DNA from: Desulfovibrio sp. TomC
GTDB lineage: Bacteria > Desulfobacterota > Desulfovibrionia > Desulfovibrionales > Desulfovibrionaceae
Reading direction: 5' to 3'
NCBI RefSeq assembly: GCF_000801335.2
Contig: NZ_JSEH01000010.1
Span: 62,001-126,000 of the forward strand
Length of the DNA stretch: 64,000 nt
Below are positions 33,834 to 42,138 of this stretch, piece after piece. A program made the translations under genes and the position numbers. Each line of letters begins with the position of its first letter. Position 1 is the first letter of the stretch. The notes beneath the pieces are model-generated. The model saw only the letters and a list, made by a program, of their open reading frames with translations. It was not told where the DNA came from and searched no databases.

Positions 33834-35264
33834 TCAGCCGGCAAACAGGCCGGCGGTGCGCTCAAGCAGGGTCAGGCAGGCCAGACGGGAGGTCCGGTCG
33901 CTGTCGCTGTTTTGCAGCAGCCGTTCGAGATAACCGGCCAGGGGCCTGATCCCCGGGGCGAAGGCCGCGGCGAAGGAGGCGTCGGGGATGCTCCCCCGGC
34001 GCACCTCGCGGCCAAGCGCGCCGCCCAGACGGGCCAGCCCCCGGGACAGGGCGCGATGCAGCGCAGGATGGCCGCCGGCCAAAGCCGCGGCCGCGCCACG
34101 CGGCAGGTCCGCCTCCCACAGTCCGAAAAAATGGCCAAAGGCCGCCCGCCAGAATTCACCGACCAACTCCCTGGCGTCTGGCCCGGCGCCGACAGTGGGC
34201 GACAACGGTTCCAGGCGGCGCAGGCCATAGGCGTCCATGGCCGTGCGCAACAGCTCAAAGCCCGGGATATTCGCCCCGGCCAGGCGCGCATCCTCACCCC
34301 GGGCCAGCCGGGCCGCCACATAGGCCACCCGGGCCGGGTCAAGCCGGTCCCGGCAGACCACCGATTCCCGGAAACAGCTCCAGCAGTTCCGGCAGGACAA
34401 CTGCGGGCGCAGGATGAAATGGCCGGGCTGGTAGGGGCCGGTCTCGTGGGGACTGACCGGCCCGACAGACACATTGAGCACCCGCCAGCCGGTCCAGGCG
34501 GCCAGATGCATGGGACCGGTGTCCGGGGTGACGAGCAGGTCCATCCGCTGGCCCATCATGGCCAGTTCCTTGAGTCCCAGCCGGCCGCACAGGTTGGAGA
34601 CAGGGACCCCGGCCAGCCGGGCCGCCTCGGTCCCAAGGTCGACCTCCTCCGGGCCGCCAAGGAGCACCGGCACCAGCCCCCGGCGCGCCAGCTCCCGGGC
34701 CAGGACTGCAAAAAAGGCCGGGCCGGGCCGCTTTTCCGGCTGGCTGGCCCCCAGAAACAGCCCCACCGTGCGCCGCCCCGGACCGCCTTGGCGCGGAGCC
34801 GGCCAGGTGGTCTGGGCGATCAACCCGGCTGGAACCAGATCCAGGGCGTTAAATTCTGCCCAGTGAAAGCGGCTGTGGCGATTGAGGTGGACGACCGAGG
34901 CCCGGTAGAGCTGCCAGTCGCCGCGCACCCGAACGACCCCGGCCGGGTCGGCCACCGGCCCAAGCCGGGTTTCGGCCGGAATCTCGCCGGCCAGCCGGGC
35001 CGCTTCGGGCCGAATGCCCAGGTTGACGACCAGACTGTGCTCCCGGCCGCAGAGCCGCTCCCGGGCGCGCTCCAGGGGCACGTACTCGGCCGTGGGACTG
35101 ATGGCGGACAAGGAGCCGGCAAAAGAGGCCTCGGCCACCACCGTCACCGCCTGTCCGGGATGGCTGCGGGCCAGCCAGAGCAGCAGCGGATAGGTGAGAA
35201 TCAGATCCCCCATGCGCTGGGTCTGGATGACGGCAATGGGCCGGGTGTCGGCGCTAACGGCCAT
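33834..35264 (-). CDS. Glycosyltransferase family 9 (heptosyltransferase-like)
   Basis: The GT9 pattern is readable: IAVIQTQRMGDLILTYPLLL at the N terminus, VVNLGIRPEAARLA, TVGLFLGASQPEKRPGPAFF in the middle, and the nucleotide-sugar site LLVTPDTGPMHLAAWTGWRV. A Cys-rich insert follows (LSCRNCWSCFRESVVCRDRL). The last 150 residues are helical and outside the core domain. GT9 enzymes add heptose or similar sugars; next to flagellar genes this one may modify flagellin or lipopolysaccharide. Start 35264 (or 35270) lies inside the 3' end of the upstream GT2 gene, an overlap of about 11 bases. Confidence 0.88.
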   Translation of the reverse strand: MAVSADTRPIAVIQTQRMGDLILTYPLLLWLARSHPGQAVTVVAEASFAGSLSAISPTAEYVPLERARERLCGREHSLVVNLGIRPEAARLAGEIPAETRLGPVADPAGVVRVRGDWQLYRASVVHLNRHSRFHWAEFNALDLVPAGLIAQTTWPAPRQGGPGRRTVGLFLGASQPEKRPGPAFFAVLARELARRGLVPVLLGGPEEVDLGTEAARLAGVPVSNLCGRLGLKELAMMGQRMDLLVTPDTGPMHLAAWTGWRVLNVSVGPVSPHETGPYQPGHFILRPQLSCRNCWSCFRESVVCRDRLDPARVAYVAARLARGEDARLAGANIPGFELLRTAMDAYGLRRLEPLSPTVGAGPDARELVGEFWRAAFGHFFGLWEADLPRGAAAALAGGHPALHRALSRGLARLGGALGREVRRGSIPDASFAAAFAPGIRPLAGYLERLLQNSDSDRTSRLACLTLLERTAGLFAG

Positions 35265-36954
35265 GGCCATTTTCCCCGGGAGATCCGTCCGCGTAGCCCG
35301 GCCCATCCGGCCTGGCTGGTACTGCGATCGGCTGAGCGGCCCCCCGGCCGGAGAGGGTCTGCTCCTTGGCGGCCTGGTCGGCGGCCAGGGCGGCAAAGGC
35401 CGTAGCGGCAGCGGCGGCCAGGGCGGCATCGTCATATTTGCCGTGCAGTTTGAGCTGATTGGCAAAGCCCTGGCCATAGCCTGCCCCGCCGACGTTGCCC
35501 GAGGCTCCGGTGGCCTTGGCGTGCAGGACGGTCAGATGGCCCCAATAATACGGGGTTTTGCCGGTCGCCAGCAGCCGCAGGTCATGGTCGAGATCATCGT
35601 ACTGGGTGGGAGAAAAACGGAGGTCAAAGCCGCCAAGGCCGGCCAGGACCGGTCCGGCAAAAAGGTGGCAGCAGCCGGTCACGGTCGCGCAGGGCCGCGA
35701 AAGGCCAAACTGGCCCCAGTCCGGGGAGGAGAGCCACGGCCGGGCCAGTTCAAATCCCCGGCCGAGCGTGCCCGGCTCGCGGGGCGTGGGCAGCAGATGG
35801 GCGTCGCCGGACTGGACATAGGCCGGGGCCTCAAGGCCGCGCACCCGACAACCCCAGACCCCGGCCCCGGGACAGGCGGCCACGGCTGCGCCAAAGCGGC
35901 CAAGCCAGTCCGGCGGCACCAGGGCGTCGTCGTCGAGGTAGGCCGCAAACGCACTGGCTCGCACTTCGGGCAGGGCCGCCAGCCAGTTGCGGGCAGCCGG
36001 CGCGCCGATATTGACCGGCAGGCGCACCGTCGCAAGGCGCTCCCCGAACCGGGCGGCCGCCCCGGCCAACACCTCGGCCACGGCCGATCCCGGACTGCCG
36101 TTGTCCAGCACCACCAAATGCGCCCCCGGGGCATAGGTCCAATCGGTCCCGGCCAGGGCGTCCAGGGTCCGGGCCAGAAGCGCCGGGCTGTTATAACAAT
36201 AGACCAGGACGGCCACGGACCCGGGCAGCGGAACGGTCTGCCGGTCCAGGCCGGCGGCCACGTCGGCGAACCGGGCCGTCAGCAGGCGGTCGAAGGGGCG
36301 AAGGGACAGGGCTGCGGCGTAGTGGCCAAGCGCCGCCTCGCGTGCGCCCTGGGCCAGCTTGGCCTCGGCCAGCCGGAAGGCGGCTGCGCCATTGGGCCGG
36401 TCGGTTGCCGCCAGCCGCAGATGGGCCTCGGCTTCCCCGGCCCGGCCGGCCAGCAGGGCCAGCTCGCCGGCGATCAGGCGGCCTGGGCCGGACAACGCCC
36501 CGCCCAGGCCGGCAAAGGCGGCCTCGATCTCCCGGGTGTCGGACCCGGCCGGCAGCATGGGGGTCACCGTCGCCAGCCGGGCCAGGACGCCGACCTCGCC
36601 CGGGGCCTTGTGGTGTCGGGCCAGCAGATAGGCCGCCATCCGGGCACTCTCGCGCCGGGCGGCCAGCCGCTCGAAATACGGCTCCGGACAGGCCGGGGCG
36701 GCGGCCGCCGCCACCGCTGCCGCGACCTGTCCGGCCGGGGACGCCGTTCCCAGGCGGGCGGCAACCAGCCGGGCGGCAGCCGCGTCAAAGGGCGCGTCCT
36801 CCCACACGGCCAGGGCCAGGGCGTCGGCCAGGGCCGAAGCCCCCTCCCCGGCCGCCACGGCGGCGTCCCGGGCCGGGATCAGACCGGCCCCTGTGCCGCC
36901 GATGGCCAACAGGCGGGCCAGCTCCCGGGGCATGGTCGCATACTGTCCCGCCAT
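35254..36954 (-). CDS. Glycosyltransferase family 2 with helical N-terminal region
   Basis: Residues 1 to about 260 are Ala/Leu-rich helices of TPR-like character (LRLAATDRPNGAAAFRLAEA, QGAREAALGHYAAALSLRPF). The GT-A domain then begins at SVAVLVYCYNSPALLARTLD, with LVVLDNGSPGS, NIGAPAARNWLAAL and the metal-binding DDD in YLDDDALVPPDW. A TPR plus GT2 layout is common in flagellin or S-layer glycosylation clusters. The start at 36954 has GAGGG upstream. It overlaps the following GT9 gene. Confidence 0.87.
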   Translation of the reverse strand: MAGQYATMPRELARLLAIGGTGAGLIPARDAAVAAGEGASALADALALAVWEDAPFDAAAARLVAARLGTASPAGQVAAAVAAAAAPACPEPYFERLAARRESARMAAYLLARHHKAPGEVGVLARLATVTPMLPAGSDTREIEAAFAGLGGALSGPGRLIAGELALLAGRAGEAEAHLRLAATDRPNGAAAFRLAEAKLAQGAREAALGHYAAALSLRPFDRLLTARFADVAAGLDRQTVPLPGSVAVLVYCYNSPALLARTLDALAGTDWTYAPGAHLVVLDNGSPGSAVAEVLAGAAARFGERLATVRLPVNIGAPAARNWLAALPEVRASAFAAYLDDDALVPPDWLGRFGAAVAACPGAGVWGCRVRGLEAPAYVQSGDAHLLPTPREPGTLGRGFELARPWLSSPDWGQFGLSRPCATVTGCCHLFAGPVLAGLGGFDLRFSPTQYDDLDHDLRLLATGKTPYYWGHLTVLHAKATGASGNVGGAGYGQGFANQLKLHGKYDDAALAAAAATAFAALAADQAAKEQTLSGRGAAQPIAVPARPDGPGYADGSPGENGHGR

Positions 36955-37068
36955 AGCCCGTCCCTCGTGTCGCGTCCGCGATATTCGTTGTTGTGCATGC
37001 ACCGGGCAACACTCGATCCTGGTTCTTGCTCTCGCAACACTGCGGTCGCAGGCACGCGAGACGCGGCC

Positions 37069-38784
37069 CTAGCTCCCGAACGTGGCCCGCATGACGGCAA
37101 AAAGCTCGGTCATTCGCCGGGGGTAGGTGTGCTCGGCCAGCAGGCGACGATGCCCGGCCGCCATGATGCGCTCCCGGGCGGCCGGGTCGGCCAGATAACG
37201 CGCGATGCATTCGCCGATTTCCTCGGGATGATTGTAGACCGCCACCTCGCGCCCCGGCTCGAACAGGCGCTCCATCTGCCGTCTGGCGTCGGTTAAAAGA
37301 AACGCCCGGCAGGCCGGCACGTCAAACACCCGCTGGTTAACGGCCCCCTTCATCTGGAGGCTGGTGGCGTTGAAATTGATGTCCGAGAGCGGATAAAAAT
37401 CCGGGAGTTGGTCGTAGTAGGCCAGCTCGGCCTGGTAGCGCCAGTCCCGGCCCTGGCCGGCAAAGGTTTCCCGCCAGCCCGGATCGCCGACCAGAATCGG
37501 CTGCCAGGGCAGGATGCGGCTGACGCAATCCGCCCGGTAGCGCCGGGTGGACTCCCAGATGACGGCGGTGGCATAGGCCAACCGGCGCTCGATGCTGCCC
37601 AGGGCTTCGTAGGCCGGGAGCAGCTCCGGCCGGACCTTGGCAAGATGCTCCCGCACGGTGCGGGCGTCTGACGCGCCAAAGGAGTCGGCCAGTTCGCCAA
37701 AGGCCCCGGCCAGAAGCGGCGGCGGCGCAGCAGCGGCCAGGCGCAGGCGGGTCTTTCGCGTCATCGAGTTGCCGACAAAGGACACCCGGCAGCGCCAGGG
37801 ATGGTCGGCCGGCAAGGCCGGACGCGGACAAAAGCGCGTCTCGTCAGCGGCCAGGGGCAGGTAGTGGACCTGGGGAAAGCCGGCAGCGGCAAGCGGCGCG
37901 ACGCTGTCGGCGTCCCAGGTGAAAAGGACGGTCTCCCGGGTCACGGCCGGGGCATAGAGCGGCAAGATCAGTTCCGGGCTGTCCACGAACCACGAGGCCA
38001 GGGGCAGGCGCAGGGCTTCGAGCAGTTCCAGCAGCACGCCCTGGCGGTCCACGCCCAGATGGTTGACGGTCAGGACGAAATCGGGCCGAAAATCTGCCAC
38101 GACCCGGCGCACCATGGCAATGAAGTCGTCGCGGTCAAGCTCGGGGCCGGTTTCGAGGTAATGGCAGGGCGCGCCCAGACGGGAACAGGCGGCCATGACC
38201 TCGCCCAGCAAAAAAAGCTTGTTGGTCAGGCACAGCACACGGGGCAAGGCGTTTTGCCAGCGCGGCGGGGGCGAAACAGGGTCCGGGGCCAGGGCCGCAG
38301 CCAGCGCGGCAAAATAGGCCGGATGGAGGCGTCGCTGGACCGGATGCGACGAAATCGTCCAGGCGGACAGGCCGTTTGCAGCGGCAAAGGCCCGGACCCT
38401 CTCCGCCGTCCGGACCGGATCGGCCTCGTCGATCCAAAGCGCCCCGGGATCACCGGCCAAGCGGTCGGCCGCGCCGGTCAGGGCCGCTATGGCCGGGTCC
38501 CGGTCCACCACAACCACCGACGTCCCGGCCTCCCGGCAACGACTGGCGGCCAGTCCCAGGCCGGCCCCGAAAAAGACCGGCAGGCCGCCGCCGGCCATGG
38601 CCGCCTCGGCCCGCGCCTGTTCGGCTGCCGGACCATGCCGGCCGCCCAGGGTCCAGGTCTTGCCGCCAACCCGAAGCCGCACATCGGCGACAATCCCGTC
38701 CGCCAACACCGCCTCGGCCGCATAGGCCGGCGAAGCCCCGGCGGGATCAGGCCTAGCCACACACTCCGGTAAGCGCCCTTTCAT
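37069..38784 (-). CDS. CgeB-like glycosyltransferase
   Basis: The C-terminal third carries the CgeB/Glycos_transf_1_2 pattern: [60 protein letters not shown] and [15 protein letters not shown]. The middle (about 185-330) is a Rossmann-like domain ([40 protein letters not shown]). The N-terminal 170 residues resemble an SAM-binding fold ([20 protein letters not shown]) of uncertain role. The start at 38784 overlaps the STAS gene by 32 bases; a GTG at 38760 is an alternative. Such proteins are common beside flagellin genes in this bacterial group and are suspected to glycosylate flagellin. Confidence 0.82.
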   Translation of the reverse strand: MKGRLPECVARPDPAGASPAYAAEAVLADGIVADVRLRVGGKTWTLGGRHGPAAEQARAEAAMAGGGLPVFFGAGLGLAASRCREAGTSVVVVDRDPAIAALTGAADRLAGDPGALWIDEADPVRTAERVRAFAAANGLSAWTISSHPVQRRLHPAYFAALAAALAPDPVSPPPRWQNALPRVLCLTNKLFLLGEVMAACSRLGAPCHYLETGPELDRDDFIAMVRRVVADFRPDFVLTVNHLGVDRQGVLLELLEALRLPLASWFVDSPELILPLYAPAVTRETVLFTWDADSVAPLAAAGFPQVHYLPLAADETRFCPRPALPADHPWRCRVSFVGNSMTRKTRLRLAAAAPPPLLAGAFGELADSFGASDARTVREHLAKVRPELLPAYEALGSIERRLAYATAVIWESTRRYRADCVSRILPWQPILVGDPGWRETFAGQGRDWRYQAELAYYDQLPDFYPLSDINFNATSLQMKGAVNQRVFDVPACRAFLLTDARRQMERLFEPGREVAVYNHPEEIGECIARYLADPAARERIMAAGHRRLLAEHTYPRRMTELFAVMRATFGS

Positions 38785-39094
38785 CCGGCAGCACGGTGAA
38801 AAAGCCGATCAACTGCACCAACCCCAGGGTCTTTTCCACGGCCGGGCTTAACTGATAGAGATAAAAAGACTTGCCGGCGCTTTTCATGCGCGTGTTGACG
38901 GAAACCAAAAAGCCGATACCCGAGGAATCCATAAACGGCACGGCAGAAAGGTCGATAATCACGGTGCTCACATCGCCCTCAGTAAGCTCCGCGTCCAGGC
39001 GTCGCTTGAGGTCGGTCGTCATCTCCAAGGTAATTTCACCGGCGTACTTGAGCAGCAATGCCCCGCCCTCACGCCGAATCGTCAGGTTTTCCAC
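38753..39094 (-). CDS. STAS-domain anti-sigma factor antagonist
   Basis: The 113-aa single STAS domain has the phosphorylation motif in [20 protein letters not shown], with Ser57 as the expected target of a partner kinase, by analogy to SpoIIAA/RsbV. In partner switching the unphosphorylated form sequesters the anti-sigma kinase. The start at 39094 overlaps the stop of the RsbW-like gene by 12 bases, and its 3' end overlaps the CgeB-like gene. All three genes are therefore probably translated from one message. Confidence 0.92.
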   Translation of the reverse strand: MENLTIRREGGALLLKYAGEITLEMTTDLKRRLDAELTEGDVSTVIIDLSAVPFMDSSGIGFLVSVNTRMKSAGKSFYLYQLSPAVEKTLGLVQLIGFFTVLPDERALTGVCG

Positions 39095-39510
39095 AGCGCC
39101 GCCCCTATGTCCTTATGGATAAAGACCACGTTTTCCCTGTCCCGGCGTTTGACCTGACAGTCGTTGGCCAACATGCGCATGATATACAGGCCCCGGCCGC
39201 CCTCGGCATCGGGACCGGGATTTTCAAATCGCACCCCGGAACCGAATCCCCGGCCCCAGTCCACAATTTCCAGTTCGATCCAGGCTCCGGGAGTGACCGT
39301 CAGCCGCACTTCCAGCGGCCCCGGCTCGCCGCCGTAGGCATGGCGGCAGACGTTGGCGCAGGCTTCGGTCAGAATGATGTCCAGATCGTGGAGGATGTCG
39401 CCGTCGGCGATATATCCGGCCAGATAGTCCACCACTTCCTTGGCCAGCCGCCGGCTGTCCCCGGGATGGGATATCGTCTGAAATACCTTGCGGGTCACCG
39501 CACGTTCCAT
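39082..39510 (-). CDS. RsbW/SpoIIAB-type anti-sigma kinase (GHKL ATPase)
   Basis: This 142-aa HATPase_c protein contains the N box in ILTEACANVCRHAYGG, G1 in EIVDWGRGFGSG and G2 in GGRGLYIMRML. These match serine kinases that bind a sigma factor or another target and are released by a STAS protein. The start at 39510 has GGAG 6 bases upstream. It directly precedes the STAS gene (12-base overlap). No sigma factor lies nearby, so the target may be encoded elsewhere or may not be a sigma factor. A GT2 gene lies 144 bases upstream. Confidence 0.9.
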   Translation of the reverse strand: MERAVTRKVFQTISHPGDSRRLAKEVVDYLAGYIADGDILHDLDIILTEACANVCRHAYGGEPGPLEVRLTVTPGAWIELEIVDWGRGFGSGVRFENPGPDAEGGRGLYIMRMLANDCQVKRRDRENVVFIHKDIGAALWKT

Positions 39511-39654
39511 GCCTTGCTCCGGGGCCGACCCGACAGCCTGTCGCGCCTTGCCACCGTTAGGGTTTGCGCCGAAAGACCGGGCGGCGTCAAGAGGTCCCGG
39601 CAAAATCGACCCGGCCGGCCCCGTGTCGCCGGCCAAGGTCCGGGACGTCCGGCG

Positions 39655-40536
39655 TCAGCCTTCGTTTAAATATTCCTGCAGCGAGTAGGCTAGGGCCGGC
39701 GCCAGCTTGTGGCGCAACTGGGCCACCTCGTCCATGAACCGGGCGTAGGCAGGGTTTTCCTGAAACGAAACATGCACTCCATCCACCACCGTGTCGTAGC
39801 GGCGTTGCATAAACAGTTCACGGTGCCCGTTTTCATACATGAATTTGTTGAGGAAAAAAGTTTCCAGGGAGGCCAGGCGGTTGCTTTTGCTGCGCAATGG
39901 ATCAACGTCGTCCGTATCATAGGGCGTGTGTTCATGGCGCACATACCGGTTGCACTTGTCGATATAGCCGGCCACAAGCCCGGCCAGTCCCAGGCGCAGG
40001 CCGAAATCGGAATCCTCTTCGCCGTAGATGCCGTAGTCCTCGCACCAGAACCCCAGCTGCTCATGGACCTCGCGACGCGACATCGAACAGGCCCCGCTGG
40101 TGAAGGAACGCTGGACAAAGGTGACGCCGTCCCCCCCGCGCGGATCGCACTCCTCGGGCGTCCCCGGCCAGATGTGAAATCCCACCGAACCGATCTGCGG
40201 ACACCGCGTCAAGGCCTGCATGAGCACATCGGCCCAGGCCGGGTCCTCGATGAGGATGTCGTTGTCCAGACGCACGAAAAACGGCTCCCGGGACACGGAC
40301 AAGGCAAAATTGTAGCCGCAGGCCACGCCCATGTTGCGATCGAACAGATACAGGTCGTCGATAACGCCCTTGCGGCGCAGATGCAGCAGATAATCCCGGG
40401 TGTCGTCCCGGCTGGCGTTGTCCACCACGGTCAGGCGGTAGGCCGCCCGGGTGCGTTCCCGGATGGTCTCCAGACAGCGGATGGTGGACGGCAGCCGGTT
40501 GTAGGTGACAACGGCGATATGGACCTGTTGCGGCAT
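39655..40536 (-). CDS. Glycosyltransferase family 2, copy A
   Basis: The 293-aa GT-A enzyme starts MPQQVHIAVVTYNRLPSTIR and shows RLTVVDNASRDDTRDYLL, GVACGYNFALSVSREPFFVR, the metal-binding RLDNDILIEDP, and acceptor-side motifs GACSMSRREVHEQLGFWCED and GEEDSDFGLRL. It is collinear with copy B at 41012 over its whole length, more than half identical by eye. The two flank queD in one operon (gaps 23 and 56 bases). The sugar donor and acceptor are unknown. Confidence 0.9.
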   Translation of the reverse strand: MPQQVHIAVVTYNRLPSTIRCLETIRERTRAAYRLTVVDNASRDDTRDYLLHLRRKGVIDDLYLFDRNMGVACGYNFALSVSREPFFVRLDNDILIEDPAWADVLMQALTRCPQIGSVGFHIWPGTPEECDPRGGDGVTFVQRSFTSGACSMSRREVHEQLGFWCEDYGIYGEEDSDFGLRLGLAGLVAGYIDKCNRYVRHEHTPYDTDDVDPLRSKSNRLASLETFFLNKFMYENGHRELFMQRRYDTVVDGVHVSFQENPAYARFMDEVAQLRHKLAPALAYSLQEYLNEG

Positions 40537-40559
40537 GGCGTTCTCGTGTTTCCCCGACC

Positions 40560-40955
40560 CTAATATTCCATATAGGTCGCCTTGCTGGCCTCTTTCTCCG
40601 ACACCGACACGCTGACCAGCCGCACCGGTTCGCCGGTAATGGCCGCCTCAAGGCGGCGGTAGATATGCCGGGCCAGATTCTCCGACGACGGGTTTTCCAG
40701 TGAAAATGCCGGCAGATCGTTTAAGTGCCGGTGATCCAGTTCGCCCAGAATCTGGCGCAACCGGCCGCGCAGCACCTTGAAATCGACCAGATATTCCACC
40801 TTGGGGTCAAGGCGTTCCCCCTCGACCACAGCCTCGACGCCAAAGTTGTGGCCGTGCAGATTTTCGCACGGCCCTTCATAGCCCCGCAGACAATGCGAGG
40901 CGCAAAAACCCTCGGTGACCGTCAACCGCCAGCGACCCTTGCGCTGTTCCGTCAT
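40560..40955 (-). CDS. queD: 6-carboxytetrahydropterin synthase QueD
   Basis: This enzyme converts dihydroneopterin triphosphate to 6-carboxytetrahydropterin on the route to queuosine. Zinc ligands His21 (FCASHCL), His34 and His36 (ENLHGHNF), catalytic Cys30, and the Asp74-His75 pair in ELDHRHLND are present, with a catalytic Glu near the end (SVSEKEASKATY). The 131-aa length is normal. It is oddly placed between two duplicated glycosyltransferases; no queC, queE or queF is visible in the window. Confidence 0.93.
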   Translation of the reverse strand: MTEQRKGRWRLTVTEGFCASHCLRGYEGPCENLHGHNFGVEAVVEGERLDPKVEYLVDFKVLRGRLRQILGELDHRHLNDLPAFSLENPSSENLARHIYRRLEAAITGEPVRLVSVSVSEKEASKATYMEY

Positions 40956-41011
40956 GTCCGTGCCTCCGGCGGCCAGGGGGACGCTGCCGCTCCCGGATAC
41001 TGCGCCGTTTC

Positions 41012-41899
41012 TCAGCGTTGTTTGTAATACTGCTCCAAATCAGCGGCCAGGACCGGTTCCATTTTCCGGCCAAGCTTTACGACCTCTTCCATGTAGCGGG
41101 CATACTCCGGATTTTCGGCAAAGGTCACGTTGAGGCCGTCAACCCGGGCATCATATTTCCGATGCATAAAAAGATCGCGCAACCCGTTTTTGTACATGAA
41201 CTTATTGAGTAAAAACAGTCGCAGCGTCGCAACGCGATTCTTGTTGTTGCGAAGCGGTCCGACGTCGTCCGTTTCATACGGCGTGTGCTCATGCTGGATA
41301 TACCTGCCGCGTTTGTCGATATACCCGGCGATAAACCCGGCCTGATGCAGACGAAAGCCGAAATCGGCGTCCTCTTCGCCGTAGAGGCCGTAATCCTCGC
41401 ACCAAAAGCCCAACCGCTCATGGACATCGCGCCGGGACATTGAGCAGGCCCCGGTCGTAAAGCTCCTGGGCACAAAGACGACGCAATCGCGCAAGGCGGC
41501 AATCGTATCTTCCGGGCAATTGGCCCAGACATGAAAGCCCACGGTTCCGGTCTCGGGGCGCGTCGTCAGAGCCTCCATCAACACATTGGCCCAGGATTTG
41601 TCCTGGATGATGATGTCGTTGTCCAATCTGACAAAAAAAGGCTCTTTTGAAATCGACAAGGCGAAATTATAGCCGCAGGCCACACCCATGTTCTTTTCGA
41701 ACAAATACAAATCATCAATAATTTTTTTATTATACAACCGCAGCAGATAGGCGACTGTTTCCTGTTTGCTGCCGTTGTCGACAACGGTCAGCCGAAAATC
41801 CGTATCCGTCTTGGCCACGACGGATTCTATGCACTGTATGGTCGATTCCAGTCTGTTGTACGTCACGATGGCTATGTGCAGTCTGCGGCCCATCGGCAC
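41012..41899 (-). CDS. Glycosyltransferase family 2, copy B
   Basis: The 295-aa paralogue of copy A shares every motif: LHIAIVTYNRLESTIQCIES, RLTVVDNGSKQETVAYLLRL, NMGVACGYNFALSISKEPFF, RLDNDIIIQDK, TTGACSMSRRDVHERLGFWC and EHTPYETDDVGPLR. Its coding DNA is noticeably richer in A and T than copy A (for example around 41690-41740), suggesting relaxed codon use or a different history. It is the first gene of a three-gene run with queD and copy A. Confidence 0.9.
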   Translation of the reverse strand: MPMGRRLHIAIVTYNRLESTIQCIESVVAKTDTDFRLTVVDNGSKQETVAYLLRLYNKKIIDDLYLFEKNMGVACGYNFALSISKEPFFVRLDNDIIIQDKSWANVLMEALTTRPETGTVGFHVWANCPEDTIAALRDCVVFVPRSFTTGACSMSRRDVHERLGFWCEDYGLYGEEDADFGFRLHQAGFIAGYIDKRGRYIQHEHTPYETDDVGPLRNNKNRVATLRLFLLNKFMYKNGLRDLFMHRKYDARVDGLNVTFAENPEYARYMEEVVKLGRKMEPVLAADLEQYYKQR

Positions 41900-41934
41900 C
41901 CCTCCGCAATCATTCCCGCCGTGCGCCTCCGGCG

Positions 41935-42088
41935 GCCAGGAGAGGCTCTGCCGGGGGGATGCATCCCCCCCGGACCCCCTGGATGGGGCGGGTGTTCTTA
42001 TTGACCCAACACAGAACTCTTCGCCCCACAGATGGGGGGTCCGGGGGCTTCAAGCCCCCGGCGGGGCCTGGGGCAGCGCCCCAGTCTT
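41935..42088 (-). repeat. Hairpin repeat copy 4 (double), 3' of dnaE
   Basis: Read on the minus strand after dnaE: a purine-rich leader of about 50 bases, a TGGGGCGCTGCCCCA hairpin, a CCGGGGGCTT-G-AAGCCCCCGG hairpin and GGACCCCCC, then a GGGGGGATGCATCCCCCC hairpin and GGCCGCCGGAGGC. The right-hand part is in the opposite orientation to the left, so this looks like two elements head to head. It lies between dnaE and the GT2 operon. Confidence 0.8.
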
Positions 42089-42138
42089 CGCCTTCGTCTT
42101 CGCGTTCGCCTTTACACCACCTTCGCCTTTCCACTTCC

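Noticed and set aside
35194-37296. A 700-codon plus-strand frame across the GT2 and GT9 genes
   Set aside because: High GC suppresses stop codons in shadow frames. The product is Gly/Arg/Gln-rich with no domain, while the minus-strand frames have clear glycosyltransferase motifs and ribosome sites.
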